9,551 bases of DNA from Roseiarcus sp049514155 (lineage in GTDB: Bacteria > Pseudomonadota > Alphaproteobacteria > Rhizobiales > Beijerinckiaceae): the NCBI RefSeq assembly GCF_049514155.1, contig NZ_JBEKVH010000143.1:1-9551 (forward strand), written 5' to 3'. A program made the position numbers and the translations under genes. Below the pieces are notes generated by a model, which was given only the letters and a program-made list of their open reading frames with translations, did no database searches and was not told the DNA's origin. Below, in pieces: positions 7,029 through 9,551 of the stretch. The stretch's first letter is position 1. Each line of letters starts with the position of its first letter.

Positions 7029-8239
7029 CGCCGCGCGAGCTTGGCGCGCAGCGCGCGCTGGCCGAGCGGAAAGCGGCGCGCGCCGGGAACCGTCTCGAGA
7101 TCGGGAACAAGCGCCTTGGCGACGGCGAAGCCGCGTTCGCCCGCCTCGAGCGGGACGACGATCGCCGAGCCGGCGCCGACCGCTCTCAACTGCTGCGCGA
7201 TGTGGCCGATGTAGCCGGCGGGCGCGACCGCGGCGGCGGCCGGCGCGCCGGCCGACGGCTCGGCGGTGACGAACGGCAGCAGGTCGAGCGCGATCCGCGC
7301 GCGGTAGTCGCCGGGATCGAAGTCGTCGCGCGCGCCGGAGATCGCGGTCAGGCGCGACTGCGCCGCTTCGGTGACGGCGCGAATGGCGGCGCGCGCCGGA
7401 TCGGGATGGCAGCCGCTGCCGCTCTGCAGGTCGAAGTGGCGCCAGCGCGCCGGGTCGCCGTCCGGCGGCGGCGAAATCGTGGCGAAACAGACAGGGATCG
7501 CGACGTCGGTCGCAATGTCGAACAGGCGCAGGCGAAGCCCGGCCGCTTCGATTCTTGCCGCAAGCGCGGCGAGCGCAGGGTCGTCGAAATCGCGCGGATC
7601 GCGGCAGCGTCGCCCGACTTCGGCGTCGCCGGCGAGCGACCACAGCGTCAGCGCGTCGCGCTCGACGCGCTCGCACAGACCGTGGAACGCCGCTTCCCAG
7701 AGCACGTTGCCCGAGGCGAGACCGTCGGTCGATTGCCAATAGCGCGCCTCGCCCGCCTCTTCGCCGAGCCTGACCGCCTCGAGCGGAACCCAGACCGGCG
7801 CTTCGTCCATCAGATCGAAACCCTCGATCCAGTCGATCGGTTCGTCGGGCGCCGGCGGCGACGCGCCGAGGCGCAGCAGTTCGACGAGCGGCGCCGCCCG
7901 GCGCCCGGAGGCCGCCATCGCGCGCAGCGATAAGCGCAAATGCGGCAGATCGCGCCGCTCGGCGGTGGCGACCTCGATCGCCTCCATCATCGCCGAGGCG
8001 GCGGCGGCGTCGTCGTCGACGCCCTTGCCTTGCGACACGGCGAGCGTCGACGCGTTCGGACGAACGGCCGCCCAAACGGGAATGCCGACCTCGTCGAGCC
8101 CGGTCAGCCTCGCCAGTCTCGTGATCCCGAAGTCCGCCAGCCGCGGGCGCAGCGCGGCGAGCGTATCAGTCGGCGCGATGACGCGGTCGAAATAGCGAGA
8201 AACGACGCCGCGCGCTTGCAGCGACGCGGCGTCGATCAC
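7025..8239 (-). CDS. YcaO family ATP-dependent peptide-modifying enzyme
   Basis: Cytoplasmic enzyme of 404 residues. YcaO proteins use ATP to phosphorylate a backbone amide oxygen, giving azolines, amidines or, with TfuA, thioamides. The early block FGITRLARLTGLDEVGIPVW (37-56) with VRPNASTLAVSQGKG (59-73) is typical. The ATP/Mg-binding series is present: SAMMEAIE (82-89), ASGNVLWEAAFHGLCERVER (175-194) followed by D195, and AVTEAAQSR (288-296). The C-terminus ends ALRAKLARR and lacks the Pro-rich PxPxP tail of azoline-forming cyclodehydratases, which agrees with a TfuA-dependent thioamidation type; that reading is an inference. There is no leader-binding (RRE) domain fused to it. The GTG at 8239 lies 1 base after the TAA of the 64-residue gene, without a clear Shine-Dalgarno, and its last bases overlap the tfuA start. 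Confidence 0.92.
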   Translation of the reverse strand: MIDAASLQARGVVSRYFDRVIAPTDTLAALRPRLADFGITRLARLTGLDEVGIPVWAAVRPNASTLAVSQGKGVDDDAAAASAMMEAIEVATAERRDLPHLRLSLRAMAASGRRAAPLVELLRLGASPPAPDEPIDWIEGFDLMDEAPVWVPLEAVRLGEEAGEARYWQSTDGLASGNVLWEAAFHGLCERVERDALTLWSLAGDAEVGRRCRDPRDFDDPALAALAARIEAAGLRLRLFDIATDVAIPVCFATISPPPDGDPARWRHFDLQSGSGCHPDPARAAIRAVTEAAQSRLTAISGARDDFDPGDYRARIALDLLPFVTAEPSAGAPAAAAVAPAGYIGHIAQQLRAVGAGSAIVVPLEAGERGFAVAKALVPDLETVPGARRFPLGQRALRAKLARR

Positions 8240-8240
8240 T

Positions 8241-8435
8241 TTATTGCACGACGTGCAGCGGGAACGCGGCGGCCGCCGAACGCTCGTCGGCCGCGGCGAG
8301 CGTCTCGACCTCGATCACCGGCGCCCCGAGTCCGCGAGCGGCGTTCGCCGAAATCTCGGAGACCGCCGGCCTGTCGAAACTGACCAGCCAGAAACGGCCG
8401 TCGTCCTTGGTGCGCAGAACTGTCGCTTTGCTCAT
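8241..8435 (-). CDS. 64-residue protein of unknown family, upstream of ycaO
   Basis: I do not recognise a family. The 64 residues start MSKATVLRTKDDGRFWLVSF, continue through a mixed alpha/beta-looking middle and end with an Ala-rich stretch and FPLHVVQ. There is no signal peptide, no membrane span, no cysteine and only three threonines (T5, T9, T45) and five serines. Glycines are at 13, 35 and 37. It is likely to be real: GGGAGAG lies 4 bases before the ATG, the best Shine-Dalgarno of this operon, codons are GC-ending like the neighbours, and it fits between the TPR gene (34 bases) and ycaO (1 base). By position it could be the peptide substrate of YcaO-TfuA, with a leader and a short C-terminal core, or a small partner protein. 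It lacks the double-glycine cleavage site or repeated core I would expect of a typical precursor. Confidence 0.7.
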   Translation of the reverse strand: MSKATVLRTKDDGRFWLVSFDRPAVSEISANAARGLGAPVIEVETLAAADERSAAAAFPLHVVQ

Positions 8436-8439
8436 GCTT

Positions 8440-8446
8440 CTCTCCC
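8440..8446 (-). promoter_or_regulatory. Shine-Dalgarno of the 64-residue gene
   Basis: GGGAGAG on the minus strand, 4 bases before the ATG at 8435. It decides the frame: a competing ATG at 8451 opens an overlapping Arg-rich frame, but nothing similar precedes that start. Confidence 0.6.
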
Positions 8447-8469
8447 GTCATTCGCCGACCGAAAGCCGG

Positions 8470-9551
8470 TCAGCCGAATCCCGCGATCCGCAAGCCCTCC
8501 GAGTAACGTTGGACGAGGTCCTTGTTGCGGCAGGGCGCCATCGCCAACCAAGAGCGGAGATCGAAGTTGGGATTGAAGTCCATTGCCGCCTTCACCACCC
8601 GCCGCGCCCCGGCGACGTCGCCGATCAGCGCGCGTGCGGCGGCGGAGATGCGGAACGCCGGCGCCGGATTGCTCATCTGCTTGACCTGCAGCAACGTCGC
8701 TCCATAGTCCTCGCGGGCGAAATGGGCGCCGGCGAGCACCCAGCGAATGTAATCGCCGCTGGGATCGAAGGAGCGGACCAGCTCGTCGAGCATGGCGATC
8801 GCTTCGCGCGATTGACCGTTGAAAACCAGCGCGTCGGCGAGGTCGGCGCAAACGCCCTTGTCTTCGGGACACAGACTCGCCGCGCGGTTGAGACACGCGA
8901 TGCCGTCGTCGAGCCGCCGTCGATAGACGCGCACCAGGCCGAGCATGTGATAGCCGCGGTGGTCGTCGGGACTGATCGCGATCGCCTGCTTGGCGAACAG
9001 CTCGGCGTACTCCAACGGCGCAACTTCAAAAGGCGCCCGCACCAGCCATTCCATGACGTGCGATCGCGCCAGCGCGGCGATGGTCGGCACGAAGTCGGGG
9101 GCGACGGCCTGCGCCGACTTCAGCAGGCGGCGCGCGCGCCGGATCGACGGCAGGTCGATCGCGTTGAGCAGCCGCTGCGCCTCGAGGGTGAACCGATAGG
9201 CGATGCGCACCCCATCGACGGTGTCCCGCAGCGAGATCTCGTGATCCTCGACATGACGCAGAATCGAGTTCAGCGTGATCGGCGCGCGCTCGAAATATTG
9301 GCTGCTGTCGATGAACGACGCGGCCCAAAGAATCTGGCGCTCCGGCAGATTGAGCAGGCGCAGCTGAATGGCGCTGACGTGGCCTTGGGCGAGGCGAACC
9401 TCGACGAGGTAGTCGGCCGCTTTCTGCGTCTCGTTTTCGCTCGGCGCGTCGACCGCGAGCACGGTCAGCGCGCGGGTCTGCGCCAGACGGGTGGCGATGT
9501 CGGCGCCCAATTCGGCGACCAGCTCGCGCCCGGTCGCGGGCGCATAGCTCG
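8470..9551 (-). CDS. TolB-N-like and TPR domain protein, C-terminal part (cyclase/regulator type)
   Basis: The gene is cut by the right edge; the frame stays open to the last base, giving about 360 residues. The visible start, ELVAELGADIATRLAQTRAL and on through LVEVRLAQGHVSAIQLRLL to ERQILWAASF, matches the TolB-N-like domain of alphaproteobacterial adenylate cyclases and winged-helix regulators that carry TPRs. Then come helical repeats with TPR-like spacing, for example AELFAKQAIAISPDDHRGYH, GIACLNRAASLCPEDKGVCA and AIAMLDELVRSFDP. The end CRNKDLVQRYSEGLRIAGFG is the usual terminus of these proteins. The N-terminal output domain, either a class III cyclase or an OmpR-type DNA-binding domain, lies outside, so the activity cannot be assigned. 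A TTG at 9510 is in frame but not a credible start. The gene leads the operon, 34 bases before the 64-residue gene, suggesting that it senses or controls expression of the modification genes. Confidence 0.8.
   Translation of the reverse strand, partial: SYAPATGRELVAELGADIATRLAQTRALTVLAVDAPSENETQKAADYLVEVRLAQGHVSAIQLRLLNLPERQILWAASFIDSSQYFERAPITLNSILRHVEDHEISLRDTVDGVRIAYRFTLEAQRLLNAIDLPSIRRARRLLKSAQAVAPDFVPTIAALARSHVMEWLVRAPFEVAPLEYAELFAKQAIAISPDDHRGYHMLGLVRVYRRRLDDGIACLNRAASLCPEDKGVCADLADALVFNGQSREAIAMLDELVRSFDPSGDYIRWVLAGAHFAREDYGATLLQVKQMSNPAPAFRISAAARALIGDVAGARRVVKAAMDFNPNFDLRSWLAMAPCRNKDLVQRYSEGLRIAGFG

Noticed and set aside
5625..7214. Long plus-strand open frame (529 codons) running from the dehydrogenase into tfuA and ycaO
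   Set aside because: It is extremely Arg-rich, crosses a convergent gene junction and lies out of frame or antisense to three well-supported genes.
7029..8075. Upstream extension of the tfuA frame, which would make a 590-residue protein
   Set aside because: The extension overlaps ycaO in another frame, is Arg-rich and has no similarity to TfuA; the TfuA domain begins exactly at the ATG at 7028.
8236..8451. Alternative 71-codon frame overlapping the 64-residue gene
   Set aside because: Its product is Arg/Gly-rich shadow sequence, its ATG lacks a ribosome binding site, and the 64-residue frame has a well-spaced GGGAGAG.

Overview
The window looks like chromosomal DNA of a GC-rich alphaproteobacterium, most likely from the Hyphomicrobiales/Rhizobiales or a methylotrophic relative. 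The basis is the gene content: a mesaconyl-CoA hydratase of the ethylmalonyl-CoA pathway, a YggT protein, and the DUF3489/DUF2924/large serine recombinase trio that is common on alphaproteobacterial mobile elements. Genus cannot be read from the sequence.

Region 1 (about 1-2972, plus strand) is the end of an integrated element or its remnant. Three translationally coupled genes follow each other with 1- and 4-base overlaps: a DUF3489 protein, a DUF2924 protein and a large serine recombinase. The recombinase frame is broken once, near 1986-1994. It is best explained by loss of one G from a G run, which leaves the catalytic half and the C-terminal half in different frames. After it come about 270 bases with no convincing gene, then a complete tRNA-Ala(CGC) on the minus strand with its own promoter. 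The element probably ends somewhere in that stretch, but no attachment-site repeat is visible.

Region 2 (3125-6135, plus strand) looks like conserved chromosome: YggT membrane protein, mesaconyl-CoA hydratase, an isochorismatase-fold hydrolase with Ser where most relatives have the nucleophilic Cys, and a D-galactose 1-dehydrogenase-like Gfo/Idh/MocA oxidoreductase. The first three are spaced 9-10 bases apart and are probably cotranscribed. The fourth lies 88 bases on, with its own strong Shine-Dalgarno sequence.

Region 3 (6303-9551, minus strand, convergent with region 2) is the most interesting part. It is a compact operon of a TolB-N-like/TPR regulatory or cyclase-type protein (cut by the window edge), a 64-residue protein of unknown family, a YcaO protein and a TfuA protein. 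YcaO-TfuA pairs install backbone thioamides in ribosomal peptides and in some proteins. The 64-residue protein sits 1 base upstream of ycaO, so it is the obvious candidate for substrate or partner. It has no cysteine and matches no precursor family I recognise.
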